Source: JACCZX01 sp963801035
GTDB taxonomy: Bacteria; Pseudomonadota; Gammaproteobacteria; Burkholderiales; Burkholderiaceae_F
Reading direction: 5' to 3'
Length of the DNA: 64,000 nucleotides
Assembly: GCA_963801035.1 (NCBI GenBank)
Contig: CAWDDF010000012.1
Location: 56,356 to 120,355 of the forward strand
A model generated the notes under the pieces. That model worked only from the letters and a program-made list of their open reading frames with translations. It ran no database searches and was not told the DNA's origin. Shown one piece after another: positions 27,870 through 35,722 of this stretch. Position 1 is the first letter of the stretch, and each line of letters starts with the position of its first letter. Both the position numbers and the translations under genes were made by a program.

Positions 27870-28617
27870 CTAGTAGGTGTCAGTACGACCGGGAGCCATC
27901 CCGGTTCCGGCAAGCTTTGTCAGCACGTGGGCGACGATGCGGTCGCAGCGCGCGCCGTCAAACGAGAACGCGTCATTGATCACCAGATCGACGTCGCGCG
28001 ACAGGCTTTCGCGCAACAGGCTGCGAGCGCGAAAGAAACGCGTGCGCACCGTGGCCTCGGGGATTTCCAGCGCGGCCGCAACTTCTTCGACGGTCATTTC
28101 CTCGACCGCGCGCAGCATGAATACGGTTCGGAACGCTTCAGGAAGGAGGTCGATCCGCGCTTCCATCAGCGCTCGTACCTGCGATCGCATCGCTTGGCGA
28201 TCGGGCTCTCGATCCGGGTCGTCTCCCTCCATCGACTCCTGCGACGGACGATCGAGCGATTCCATGACGGACTCCAGAGGGATGACTTGTGCGCTACGGC
28301 GGCGTAGTCGCCCTAGAGCTTCGTTGATAACGATGCGCACCAGCCAGGTTGAGAGCTTCGAGTCGCGCGCGAAAGGTTGACAGTGCGCCCCATGCGCGCA
28401 GATACGCTTCTTGCAGCGCGTCTTCTGCTTCGGCGTCGGTCTTCAGGATGCTGCGCGCGGTGCGAAACAGCAGCCGGTTGTTCTTGCGCATGATGCGTTC
28501 AAAGGCCAATTCGTCGCCCTTGGCAGCGCGCTCGACCAGTTCGGCGTCCGTTGTAGAAGCCGGCAACGACGCGTGTTTCAAGGCTTGCGGGGATGCTTGT
28601 GCAGTTTGCATATTCAC
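27870..28617 (-). pseudogene. ECF RNA polymerase sigma factor, frameshifted
   Basis: Region 2 is in the first frame (DAELVERAAKGDELAFERIM, FRTARSILKTDAEAEDALQE). One extra base in the GCGCGC tract at 28364-28370 breaks it; corrected, the text continues FRADSKLSTWLVRIVINEAL, then region 4: LPEAFRTVFMLRAVEEMTVE and EVAAALEIPEATVRTRFFRA. An RpoE-like ECF factor of about 248 residues. No anti-sigma gene is adjacent; the downstream ferritin-like and cytochrome genes are its likely targets. The C-terminal tail after region 4 (DGARCDRIVAHVL) is short and resembles the end of other RpoE-like factors. Confidence 0.85.
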
Positions 28618-28683
28618 TCTCTAGTCGTCAGATGCAGCGAGGAGTCGCTGCGTTCCCGTTTTATTAGGCCGTCGGGACTTCGA

Positions 28684-29436
28684 TCACCAGATCGGGGTCA
28701 AAGCGTGGGGTTCTCGTTCGACGCCGGCTTTGCTGTATCCGCGCGGGTTGCACACGACGCGCGTGCCATTCACGGAGTAGTCGAAGCTGTCATGCGTATG
28801 TCCATGAACCCACAGCTGCGCGCGGCCGGTGCCGAATAGATGCTCGGCATCCGATACGAAACTCGCGTTTAGCAACGAGTCGACGTATCTCGGATGAATG
28901 CTCTGTTGCGAAGGCGCGTGGTGCGTGATGACCACCGTTGGTCCGGCGTGCGGAATGGCGAGGCGACGGTCCAGCCAATCGGCGTGACGCGCGAACAGCG
29001 CCGTCGATTCTTCGGGCGTGAAGACCGCAGTCGACGAATAGCCACTGCGGATACGACTGAAATCGCGCATGAAGTTGCGCGCCTCGGCCATTGCTGCGCT
29101 CTTTGCGTCACCGTCGCCCAGCAGCATGAAGTCCGTCCATAGCGTGCTGCCGAGGAAGCGCACGCCGTCGATCACGATTTCATCGTCATCCAACACTCGC
29201 ACGCCGCTGCCCGCACAAAGACGCTTCAGCTCGTTGGCCGTGCTTTCAATACTGCCGCCATAGAACTCATGATTGCCGAGGACATAGAGCACCGGCTTAT
29301 CGAAGCCCAGCGCCCAGGCCGCAGCCTGGCGCGGACGTGCAATGTCTCCTGCCAGGACGACCACGTCGGCATCATTGCGTGGTCTGTCCATTCCTTCGAC
29401 GCTCAGGTGCAGATCGGACAGCACGTTGAGTTTCAT
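28684..29436 (-). CDS. Calcineurin-like metallophosphoesterase
   Basis: A 250-residue protein with the full two-metal motif set in order: LSDLHLS (residues 6-12), VVLAGDIARP, YVLGNHEFYGG, VVITHHAPSQQS and WVHGHTHDSFDY. It should hydrolyse a phosphodiester or nucleotide; the substrate is unknown. It is divergent from a MarR-type regulator, with 46 bases between the two starts that hold a strong palindrome, suggesting that the regulator controls both. Confidence 0.92.
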   Translation of the reverse strand: MKLNVLSDLHLSVEGMDRPRNDADVVVLAGDIARPRQAAAWALGFDKPVLYVLGNHEFYGGSIESTANELKRLCAGSGVRVLDDDEIVIDGVRFLGSTLWTDFMLLGDGDAKSAAMAEARNFMRDFSRIRSGYSSTAVFTPEESTALFARHADWLDRRLAIPHAGPTVVITHHAPSQQSIHPRYVDSLLNASFVSDAEHLFGTGRAQLWVHGHTHDSFDYSVNGTRVVCNPRGYSKAGVEREPHALTPIW

Positions 29437-29446
29437 TGCGCCAATG

Positions 29447-29461
29447 TATCACGCCGTGATA
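29447..29461. promoter_or_regulatory. Palindromic operator between the divergent phosphoesterase and marR-type genes
   Basis: TATCACG-C-CGTGATA is a perfect 7-bp inverted repeat around one base. It is centred 18 bases upstream of the phosphoesterase start and 29 bases upstream of the MarR start. Size and symmetry match MarR-family operators, so autoregulation and control of the divergent gene are likely. Confidence 0.65.
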
Positions 29462-29482
29462 TATAGTCTACGGAGCTATCGG

Positions 29483-29881
29483 ATGCCTACACGCAACATG
29501 TCAAAAACGGATTTCGAAACGCTGGCGCAATTTCGCTATGCGCTACGCCGCTTTCTCCGGTTCAGCGAAGAAGTGACGCGGCAGAGCGGGGTCACGCCGC
29601 TGCAGTACCAGCTAATGCTTCAGATCAAAGGCTTCCCTGGCCGTGACTGGGCCAACATCGATGAGCTTGCCGAGCGTTTGCAGGCCAAACACCATGGCGT
29701 CGTCTCGCTGATCTCGCGCTGCGAAGAAGCCGGGTGGGTAAAGCGCCACGCGAGTCGCGGGGACAAGCGTCGGGTGGAAGTGCAGCTAACGAGAAAAGGC
29801 GAAGAGTGTCTGGAGCAGCTGGCGCGTCTTCATCGAGATGAGTTGCGGTCTGTTAAGAGTGGGTTCTCGCTCTTGGCATGA
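29483..29881 (+). CDS. MarR-family transcriptional regulator
   Basis: A 132-residue winged-helix protein from ATG 29483. The helix-turn-helix is in DELAERLQAKHHGVVSLISR and the wing in EEAGWVKRHASRGDKRRVEV, followed by LTRKGEECLEQL, all standard for MarR. Flanking dimerisation helices are at both ends (FRYALRRFLRFSEEV; LARLHRDELRSV). It presumably binds the palindrome just upstream and responds to a small aromatic or oxidant ligand; which one is unknown. Confidence 0.9.
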   Translation: MPTRNMSKTDFETLAQFRYALRRFLRFSEEVTRQSGVTPLQYQLMLQIKGFPGRDWANIDELAERLQAKHHGVVSLISRCEEAGWVKRHASRGDKRRVEVQLTRKGEECLEQLARLHRDELRSVKSGFSLLA

Positions 29882-29908
29882 AGCACAGGCATTAGTTGAA
29901 GGGGCCGC

Positions 29909-29937
29909 TCGATCCGCCGCGAAGCGGGCGGGATCGA
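29909..29937. terminator. Hairpin between convergent genes, possible bidirectional terminator
   Basis: TCGATCC-G-CCGC-GAA-GCGG-GCG-GGATCGA forms a long imperfect stem with a GAA loop, in the gap between the MarR gene and the convergent SRPBCC gene. A pyrimidine-rich tract (cttcttcttttctt) follows on the plus strand about 13 bases later, too far for a classical terminator. Confidence 0.4.
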
Positions 29938-29967
29938 CGCGGCGGTTTGGCGCTTCTTCTTTTCTTA

Positions 29968-30546
29968 CTAATTCACGCTGGCCTTGAGATTGTCGAGACC
30001 GGCGCGGTACACGCCGGCGATCGTCTTCTTCATTGCCTCGTCCGAAGCGCCAGGGTTCACGGTGAAGTTCGAGCTCCAGATGATTCGCGAGCCCGACTTG
30101 CTTTCTTTGACTTCGATTTTCGAGACGTAGTCGCTAATCGGCAACGGCGACTCGATGATCCGGTACTGGTACGAGTGCGCGGCAGGATCGTAAGAAAGCA
30201 ACTCTTCGGTGAACTTCGCTCCGTCCTTGGTTGCCAGAACGCGCACCGAGCCTTTCGAATTGCCAGTGCCTTTCGTAATTTCGGTGCTGGCAAATGCCGG
30301 ATGCCAGGCCTGCCAGCGCTGGAAGTCATTGATGACCGCCCATGTGCGCGCCGGTGATGCCGTGAGTTCGACTTCCTCGGTCACCGATTGCGTGGCGGCA
30401 AGTGCACCGGCAGCGCTACCGGCCATCAGCAAGCCAACGCCCAGCGCGCGCATGGACGCAGCGCCGGAGCCCGACTTCGAGGTGAGTTTCTTCCCTGATT
30501 CTGTTGATTCAAAGCCGTGATTCGGCCTGTCATTGTTGTTAGACAT
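29968..30546 (-). CDS. SRPBCC-family protein with N-terminal membrane segment
   Basis: A 192-residue protein. Residues 1-30 are polar and basic, followed by a hydrophobic segment MRALGVGLLMAGSAAGALAA that is either an anchor or an unusual signal peptide. The remainder is a START-like SRPBCC domain: ELTASPARTWAVINDFQRWQ, WHPAFASTEI, SYQYRIIESPLPISDY and SGSRIIWSSNF, resembling polyketide cyclase/MxaD-like proteins. Likely binds a hydrophobic ligand outside the cytoplasm. No operon partner. Confidence 0.82.
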   Translation of the reverse strand: MSNNNDRPNHGFESTESGKKLTSKSGSGAASMRALGVGLLMAGSAAGALAATQSVTEEVELTASPARTWAVINDFQRWQAWHPAFASTEITKGTGNSKGSVRVLATKDGAKFTEELLSYDPAAHSYQYRIIESPLPISDYVSKIEVKESKSGSRIIWSSNFTVNPGASDEAMKKTIAGVYRAGLDNLKASVN

Positions 30547-31106
30547 TGTTTAACTCCAGTTAATTTTTTGTCAGGCCAGCACGCGCCGACCGACCGAAGA
30601 CGTTCAAAAAAAGGCGCGGTGGCCGAATGCCCTCTGGTTACCACGTACGAAGCTGGAGCAATTTCGGATGCAGATCGGTGCGAAAAAAGTTTTCGCAGCT
30701 GCAGACCGCGGAGAACTAAACTGAAAGGGACTCGCCGGAATGCGATGCGGGAGTTCGCTTTTGCGAGTTACAGAAGTATCAAGGCATCTCACTTGGTGTA
30801 TCAGTGATTGCGCTGGAGGTTGTTAAGGCGGCGCACTGGGCCGCCATTTGCGTCCTCAGCGCTGCGTCCTCCGCGGAGTCATGCGGATTGGTTTTTGAGC
30901 CGTTGATCGCAACTTCCAAGAGGATGCACGTCAGTCGATCCGAGTTCATCGTTTGATCCGGTTAGAAAACCTGGTGCATTCTTATCCAGTTAAACAGGCC
31001 AGTTCCGCGGAAAAGGACGGCAATTAATGGCGATGCGCTTCTCAGTAGTCGAAGCAGCCGACGATGTTCGTCTGCGTCGCGCGCCTTGACGCACTCGAAG
31101 CCCCCC
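30547..31106. other. 560-base region without a recognisable gene
   Basis: No frame shows coding character or a convincing ribosome site. A 6-bp GC hairpin with a 7-base loop (GGCGGC ... GCCGCC, 30827-30845) followed by ATTT could end a short plus-strand transcript. The left end is the upstream region of the SRPBCC gene, the right end that of the acetyltransferase. Nothing else can be supported. Confidence 0.5.
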
Positions 31107-31646
31107 ATGGCCGACGCTCATGCTGGGAGTACGTCAAACGCCAGGCAATTCCTGGTTCAAGAGACTTTGGACGACGGCACAACCGTGACGATTCGGGCAG
31201 TTCGTCCGGATGACAAGGCACGCATTGTTAAAGCCTTTCTAGCTCTCGAACCTCACTCGATCTACGCACGCTTTTTTTATGCAAAAACGGAGTTGAGCGA
31301 ACAGGAGTTGCGGCAACTTACAGAGATTGACTACGTCAGTGCGGTGGTACTCCTAGCAACAATCGGAAGTCCATCGCAGGAGACTGTCATTGGCCTGGGC
31401 CGCTATGCGGCGAGCGGCAGCAGCGCCGAGATTGCGTTCGTTGTCGAAGAAGATTACGCGGGCCGCGGAATCGCAAGTCGTCTGCTGCAGCACCTGACTC
31501 ACATCGCGCGGGAAAATGGGGTGACAAAGTTCGAAGCGGATGTACTCGGCGACAACGCACCAATGCTCGCAGTTTTTCGCCACAGTGGCCTGACAGTGAC
31601 TACAACGCACTCCGATGGAGTGACGCACGTGACGCTAGCGCTGTGA
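31107..31646 (+). CDS. GNAT-family N-acetyltransferase
   Basis: About 179 residues. After TVTIRAVRPDDKARIVKAFL the acetyl-CoA motif A is read at AFVVEEDYAGRGIASRLLQH, with the later LGDNAPMLAVFRHSGL typical of the family end. Sequence around LEPHSIYARFF resembles the C-terminal GNAT domains of Pat-like protein acetyltransferases, but no ADP-forming CoA ligase domain is attached. Start chosen at ATG 31107; a TTG at 31086 is possible. The acceptor is unknown. Confidence 0.85.
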   Translation: MADAHAGSTSNARQFLVQETLDDGTTVTIRAVRPDDKARIVKAFLALEPHSIYARFFYAKTELSEQELRQLTEIDYVSAVVLLATIGSPSQETVIGLGRYAASGSSAEIAFVVEEDYAGRGIASRLLQHLTHIARENGVTKFEADVLGDNAPMLAVFRHSGLTVTTTHSDGVTHVTLAL

Positions 31647-31683
31647 CTAAAATTGTTTGTATGGCGCAGCGCGGCGGATTCTG

Positions 31684-31953
31684 ATGACTTCACCGGTCGT
31701 CTGGCAAGACTTTCGAATGTACGCAGAACGTGGGCCTGCGGAAGCGCTGTGCGCGCTGATGCGAGCAGCCAACGTACCCTGTACGGTGGAGGCGCGCTCT
31801 CTCGAGGCCGGCGTTGAATCGCAATTCTGCGTGCTTGTGCCCAGCCACCTAGCGCATCGGGCACGGTGGGTAGCTTCTTTGCCCCCTTTGTCGGAAGAGG
31901 AGTTAGTTTTCTTAGCCACTGGCAAGCTACCGGGTGACGAGGAGCATCGGTAA
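31684..31953 (+). CDS. 89-residue protein of unknown function
   Basis: From ATG 31684. The core EALCALMRAANVPCTVEARS and SQFCVLVPSHLAHRARWVAS recall the DUF2007 pattern (a helix and strand pair acting on a peptide), but similarity is only by eye. No signal peptide or membrane segment. It follows the acetyltransferase by 37 bases and may be co-transcribed with it. Confidence 0.6.
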   Translation: MTSPVVWQDFRMYAERGPAEALCALMRAANVPCTVEARSLEAGVESQFCVLVPSHLAHRARWVASLPPLSEEELVFLATGKLPGDEEHR

Positions 31954-31966
31954 CGCGAACGAAGAG

Positions 31967-32218
31967 TCAGCGTTGCGTATTGCTCCAACAGTTCACATCC
32001 CCAACTTGCAATCGCTCGGCCGCGATTCTGCGACTCTGTCCCAGCGCCTCGCGCAAACGCCGGATGCTGTCAAGAAGCTCTCGATGCACTTGATGCGATG
32101 CTTGTCTGAGCAACTTCGATTCAGCGACGACAGCAGGCTGATTCAGGCGCGTGCGCCTGACAATACGTGAGGGCGGGGTGCCTCGCTCGTTGCCTGATTT
32201 ACCAATTTGCTGATCCAT
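31967..32218 (-). CDS. 83-residue basic protein of unknown function
   Basis: ATG at 32216-32218 is preceded by GGAGGG at ideal spacing, the main support. The protein is rich in Arg and Leu with a long amphipathic helix, ESKLLRQASHQVHRELLDSI then RRLREALGQSRRIAAERLQV, perhaps a coiled coil. No known family. It faces the preceding gene and occupies a gap that otherwise has no coding sequence. Confidence 0.5.
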   Translation of the reverse strand: MDQQIGKSGNERGTPPSRIVRRTRLNQPAVVAESKLLRQASHQVHRELLDSIRRLREALGQSRRIAAERLQVGDVNCWSNTQR

Positions 32219-32349
32219 GAACCCTCCGCTCAATGCATCAACAACATAGTTGAACGGCCGTGACGGCTGTGCTTCAGAAAAGGAGCAGAAACCGCCGCTT
32301 ATCTGTCGTGTTTGACATCCGGCCTTCTCCGGTGCATCGTGCATTGACC

Positions 32350-32851
32350 ATGCACGCTCGCCCGCTCTCGACAGGAATCGTTGCAGCTACGCTCGTCCTC
32401 ATTCCGGGCGTTGCAATGCCCGAAATCTACAAGTGGGTTGAAGCCGACGGCTCGGTGCATTACGGCAACACTGCTCCCGCACGGACGAAGAACGTTCGTA
32501 TGGTCGGGATGGATTCGGGCACCGTCAGCGTTGTGCCGGGAATGTCGAAGGAAGAAAAAGCCCGATTGCGCGAGCATGAAGATCAGTTGCGTCTGCAGCG
32601 CCTTGAGCAGCGAAGTCGAGGAACTGCGCGCCCGGGAACAGGCGCGCGAGTACGCTCAGCCCGAGGTCATTTATACCGAGGTCTATGTGCCGGCGTATGG
32701 TTATGGACGACCCTTGCATGGGCGTGATCGTGGTCATGTAAAGCCGCGCCCGGACCATCCAATTGCCAAACCAAGACCGCCCAACCGGTCGCCGCCCATC
32801 GAGGAGCTCACCGCACCGCGAGCACCGACCGGAGCACTGATCCGGCGCTAG
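32350..32851 (+). pseudogene. DUF4124-domain secreted protein, frameshifted
   Basis: ATG 32350 opens a signal peptide (TGIVAATLVLIPGVAMP) and the DUF4124 domain IYKWVEADGSVHYGNTAPA, a short beta-rich module common in periplasmic proteins. One extra T near 32603 (CGCCTTGAGC) breaks the frame; corrected, it continues LRLQRLSSEVEELRAREQAR, a coiled-coil segment, and a Tyr/Pro/Arg-rich tail (YVPAYGYGRPLHGRDRGH). The last third is low-complexity. Function of the family is unknown. Confidence 0.78.
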
Positions 32852-32986
32852 TTGGACTACGTTCGAGAGCCCGACGGCTTGCACCGCGGCTCAACCTAAC
32901 GTTTTGTTGCTTCCAATGATCTGCATCATCGATAGGGACATCTTGCCGGCGTCGTGCCAGCGGCTGCCCATCGCGCGCGGGCGCTG

Positions 32987-33751
32987 ATGGGACTTTCGCT
33001 GCTCACTGTATCGGTCCTCGCCAGTGCGGCGCTGATCACATCGTTCATCTCCGGAATCTTCGGCATGGCAGGCGGAATGATTCTGATGGGCGTACTGCTG
33101 GCACTGCTTCCATTGCCCGCTGCGATGATGCTGCACGGGATCGTGCAGCTTGCCGCCAATGGATGGCGTGCGCTGCTGCTCAGGAGAGTCATTGATTGGC
33201 GGGTTTTTAAAGGCTATGCCGCAGGTGCGTTCGTTGCACTGGCACTGTTCGCAATCGCGGGCTTCGTCGTTGGGAAGCCCGCTGCGCTGATCGCTATGGG
33301 CCTTACGCCCTTTATTGCACTCGCGCTTCCGCAGCGGCTGCACCTTAACGTCGAGCGGCGCTGGCATTCGTTCGCGTGCGGCATCGTGTGCATGGCGCTG
33401 TCGCTTACCGCCGGCATCTCGGGACCGCTGCTGGATGTCTTCTTTGTGCGATCAACGATGAATCGCCATGCGGTCGTGGCAACCAAGGCGATCACACAAA
33501 GCTTGAGCCACTGCCTCAAGATCGTCTACTTTGGCGGTGTCCTTGCGGTCGAAGGCGGAGCGGTTTCGCCCTGGCTTGCCGCAGCGATGGTGCTTCTTGC
33601 GTTTGCTGGTACATCGCTGTCGCGACCGGTGCTCGAGCGGATCAGCGACGAATCCTTCCGCTGGTGGACGCGGTGGGGCGTTTTGGCGCTCGGCGCGATT
33701 TACCTGGCCAGCGGCGTCAACGCCGCCTGGTCAATGCCAACGGTGTCTTGA
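32987..33751 (+). CDS. TSUP/TauE-SafE family membrane exporter
   Basis: About 254 residues with seven to eight membrane helices. The N-terminal SFISGIFGMAGGMILMGVLL and the second-half CMALSLTAGISGPLLDVFFV are the paired GxxGxGGG-like repeat motifs of the family. Members export sulfite, sulfoacetate or other organic anions; the substrate here is unknown. Start ATG 32987; a GTG at 32954 would add 11 residues. It converges with the yceH-like gene, 13 bases away. Confidence 0.88.
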   Translation: MGLSLLTVSVLASAALITSFISGIFGMAGGMILMGVLLALLPLPAAMMLHGIVQLAANGWRALLLRRVIDWRVFKGYAAGAFVALALFAIAGFVVGKPAALIAMGLTPFIALALPQRLHLNVERRWHSFACGIVCMALSLTAGISGPLLDVFFVRSTMNRHAVVATKAITQSLSHCLKIVYFGGVLAVEGGAVSPWLAAAMVLLAFAGTSLSRPVLERISDESFRWWTRWGVLALGAIYLASGVNAAWSMPTVS

Positions 33752-33764
33752 GCGCTTTGTCGCG

Positions 33765-34460
33765 TTACTCGTGCGGCCCGCGATTCTCCAGCTGCTGCAC
33801 CCGCTCTCGCAGGGCATGCAGTTCAGCGCGCAATTGCTCTAACTCCCCGCGCCAGTCCGGCGCCGGAGCGACGCCGATCAGTTGTTCGCGGCGATCCTCC
33901 GCGTTCACGGATTCCGCAGCCGGGCTCAGCAGATCTACCCAGCGCGACTCGCGTGCGCCGAGGGCGCGCGGAAGCAATCGCACCAACGGGCCGCCCGACT
34001 CGAGCGAACGTTCGGCGAGCTGTGTAAGGAAGCCTTCGACCGAACTGACATCGGCGAACCGATGCAGTCGTTCGGTCGCCGCGCGCAATTCAGCCGCGGT
34101 CTGAGGGCCTCGCAGCCAGAGCGCGGCGAGCAGCGCGACCGCCTCGCTTGGCACTTTCAGCACGCGTCCGACATTCTGCGAATAACGCATGACGCGTGAG
34201 CCGCTTGATTCGATCAGCAGAGACAGCGGCTTGAGCCGGTCGATCGCGGCTTGTACGTCCTCATCCGATGCATTCAGCACCGGATTGCGGTTGTTCTTCT
34301 GGTTGCAGCCTGCCGTCAGCGCGTTCAACGACAGCGGATAGATGTCGGGAACCGTGAGTTCTTTTTCGACGAGCACGCCGAGGATGCGGGCTTCGAGCAG
34401 TGATAGCTGAGGATTCAAGGTGGCGCTCACGAAGACGAGGATCCTCCGATTTTCGCTCAC
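33765..34460 (-). CDS. YceH/UPF0502 family protein
   Basis: A 231-residue protein made of two winged-helix domains: LSLLEARILGVLVEKELTVP, SLNALTAGCNQKNNRNPVLN and RVLKVPSEAVALLAALWLRG, then a C-terminal coiled coil (ELEQLRAELHALRERVQQLE). This matches YceH (DUF480), widespread in gamma- and betaproteobacteria with no settled role. The first 12 residues are unlike homologues, so the true start may be the GTG at about 34427. Confidence 0.92.
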   Translation of the reverse strand: MSENRRILVFVSATLNPQLSLLEARILGVLVEKELTVPDIYPLSLNALTAGCNQKNNRNPVLNASDEDVQAAIDRLKPLSLLIESSGSRVMRYSQNVGRVLKVPSEAVALLAALWLRGPQTAAELRAATERLHRFADVSSVEGFLTQLAERSLESGGPLVRLLPRALGARESRWVDLLSPAAESVNAEDRREQLIGVAPAPDWRGELEQLRAELHALRERVQQLENRGPHE

Positions 34461-34593
34461 GCGGCTGGGCGGGCAAGCTTTGCGTTACGCATGATTCGGC
34501 CAGTTGCGGACACGCCGATCAGTAGCGACAATGTTCCGCAGCCGCCGTTAAGGAATTTGGCGGTGAAGCCAGAACAATTCGCCGGAGTAAGAG

Positions 34594-34818
34594 ATGACCG
34601 TTTCCATTACCTATTGCGTGCGCTGAAACTATTTTCCGCAGGCCTCCAGTCTGGCGGCCCGGTTATTGACGGATCTGAACATCGACGTTCAGTTGGTCAA
34701 GGGCGACAACGGCGTTTTCAACGTCGTCGCGAACGGCAGCGTTATTTTCTCTAAAGACGAGAGTGGACGATTTCCCGAACATCAAGAGATCCTCGACGCG
34801 CTCCGGTCGCTTGTTTAG
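34594..34818 (+). CDS. SelW/SelT/SelH-family selenoprotein with in-frame UGA (Sec)
   Basis: ATG 34594 follows GGAG. The frame reads MTVSITYCVR, TGA, NYFPQASSLAARLLTDLNI and on to a TAG at 34816-34818: 74 codons with a single TGA at 34624-34626. The TGA falls exactly at the second redox position of the family motif CxxC/CxxU; downstream conservation (ASSLAARLL, VQLVKGDNGVFNVVANG, VIFSKDESGRFPEHQEIL) is intact right to the stop. A 19-base hairpin fit for a bacterial SECIS follows the TGA. SelW-like proteins are thioredoxin-fold oxidoreductases. The Sec reading is inferred; selA, selB, selC and selD are outside this window. Confidence 0.85.
34641..34659 (+). promoter_or_regulatory. Putative bacterial SECIS hairpin
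   Basis: Starting 15 bases after the TGA: GGCC-T-CCA-GTC-TGG-C-GGCC. Four pairs, one U/C mismatch, three pairs and a GUC apical loop. Bacterial SECIS elements lie inside the coding sequence just 3' of the UGA and show a G within the first two bases of a small apical loop; both features are met here. Confidence 0.7.
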
Positions 34819-35035
34819 CGATTAGCGCATCGTAAAGAGACCGCATAGTTTGAGCTGAGACTAGCGGAGTTTGACCGTCTAAATAGCGACCAGCGCCTGC
34901 GACTGCCACTGAGGCTCGCGCCTCGCCTTGGCTAGGTTGTCTTCGTGCGGTGCCTTTTGTGTGTTTGATGAACGGCAGGTCCGTGTCAAACCGCAGCAAA
35001 CACATTTAGGAGCAGAATGCTGCCGTCGAAAACAC
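34819..35035. other. Non-coding stretch left of the cassette array
   Basis: No coding frame on either strand is convincing between the SelW stop and the first core site at 35036. An attI site would be expected about here if an integrase gene were nearby, but no integrase gene is present and no integrase-binding repeats can be identified by eye. Confidence 0.4.
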
Positions 35036-35042
35036 GTTAGGC
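35036..35042 (+). other. Orphan attC/attI core site (left end of array)
   Basis: GTTAGGC fits the GTTRRRY core. No complementary RYYYAAC partner is found within 150 bases to the left, so this is a truncated attC or part of a lost attI. Confidence 0.5.
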
Positions 35043-35068
35043 ACCACGAGCACCGCTCTGAGCACGCA

Positions 35069-35674
35069 ATGATCGGAGTCCTCGTCGTAGGCGGTCCCGG
35101 CGTCGGTAAGACATCGCTGCTCAAGGAGCTTGCTTCGCGTGGCTTCGCGACGGTCGGCGACTCCGCGCGAGAGGTGATTTCGGAGCGCAAGCGCAATGGT
35201 TTGGCTCCCCGGCCCGCGCCGCTCGAGTTCGCGAAGGAGATCTACCGGCGGGACAGTGCCCAGTACAAGGCAGCCTCCCAGCAAGATGGCATCGTGTTTT
35301 TCGACCGCGGTGTTCCGGACGCGCTTGGCATGCTCGAGCAAGTCCAGCCCTCCAATGCCGGCGAGGTCGAGGCGAGGCTAGCCGAGTTTGTCTACCACCA
35401 TGTCGTCTTCATCCTGCCGCCGTGGGAAGCCGTCTTCATCCAAGACGCGGAGCGTGATCAAACGTTCACCGATGCGTTACGCATCCATGACGCAGTAAGT
35501 CAGTGGTACACGCACTGCGGCTTCCGTCTGGTCGAAGTCCCTCGCTGCACGATCGAGGAGCGCACAGAGTTTGTCCTGCGCAAACTCGCTGCCGCGATGC
35601 CTAACCCCTCCATCGAGGCGACGTCCAAAAGCACGCTTCGCGTGCTCTTGGCCGCGCCTCATGTCAAACGTTAG
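35069..35674 (+). CDS. Cassette gene: AAA-type ATPase/kinase-like protein
   Basis: From ATG 35069 the protein begins MIGVLVVGGPGVGKTSLLKE: a Walker A P-loop at the very N-terminus. A DxG segment (FFDRGVPDALGML) and a C-terminal arginine-rich stretch match the AAA_28 family of small P-loop NTPases related to nucleoside kinases. About 202 residues; the last 25 (from MPNPSIEA) are encoded by the attC site itself, so the natural C-terminus depends on which attC follows. Role unknown. Confidence 0.82.
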   Translation: MIGVLVVGGPGVGKTSLLKELASRGFATVGDSAREVISERKRNGLAPRPAPLEFAKEIYRRDSAQYKAASQQDGIVFFDRGVPDALGMLEQVQPSNAGEVEARLAEFVYHHVVFILPPWEAVFIQDAERDQTFTDALRIHDAVSQWYTHCGFRLVEVPRCTIEERTEFVLRKLAAAMPNPSIEATSKSTLRVLLAAPHVKR

Positions 35675-35676
35675 GC
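35599..35676 (+). other. attC site 1
   Basis: GCCTAAC at 35599-35605 pairs perfectly with GTTAGGC at 35670-35676. The apex is a hairpin, GCACGC-TTC-GCGTGC. It lies within the last codons of the ATPase gene and closely resembles attC site 12. Confidence 0.88.
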
Positions 35677-35722
35677 CTCAGAGGACAGCTTCTCTATCAG
35701 CGACGCACTTAAAGGAAGCGAA

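Noticed and set aside
34594..34626. Reading the TGA in the SelW-like gene as a plain stop or dead gene
   Set aside because: The stop sits exactly at the redox selenocysteine position, the family sequence continues intact after it, and a SECIS-like hairpin follows. A dead gene would be expected to show further damage.
33765..35035. Integron integrase gene or attI left of the cassette array
   Set aside because: Both strands and all frames were read here: only the YceH-like and SelW-like genes are present, and no tyrosine-recombinase motif (R...HxxR...Y) is seen.
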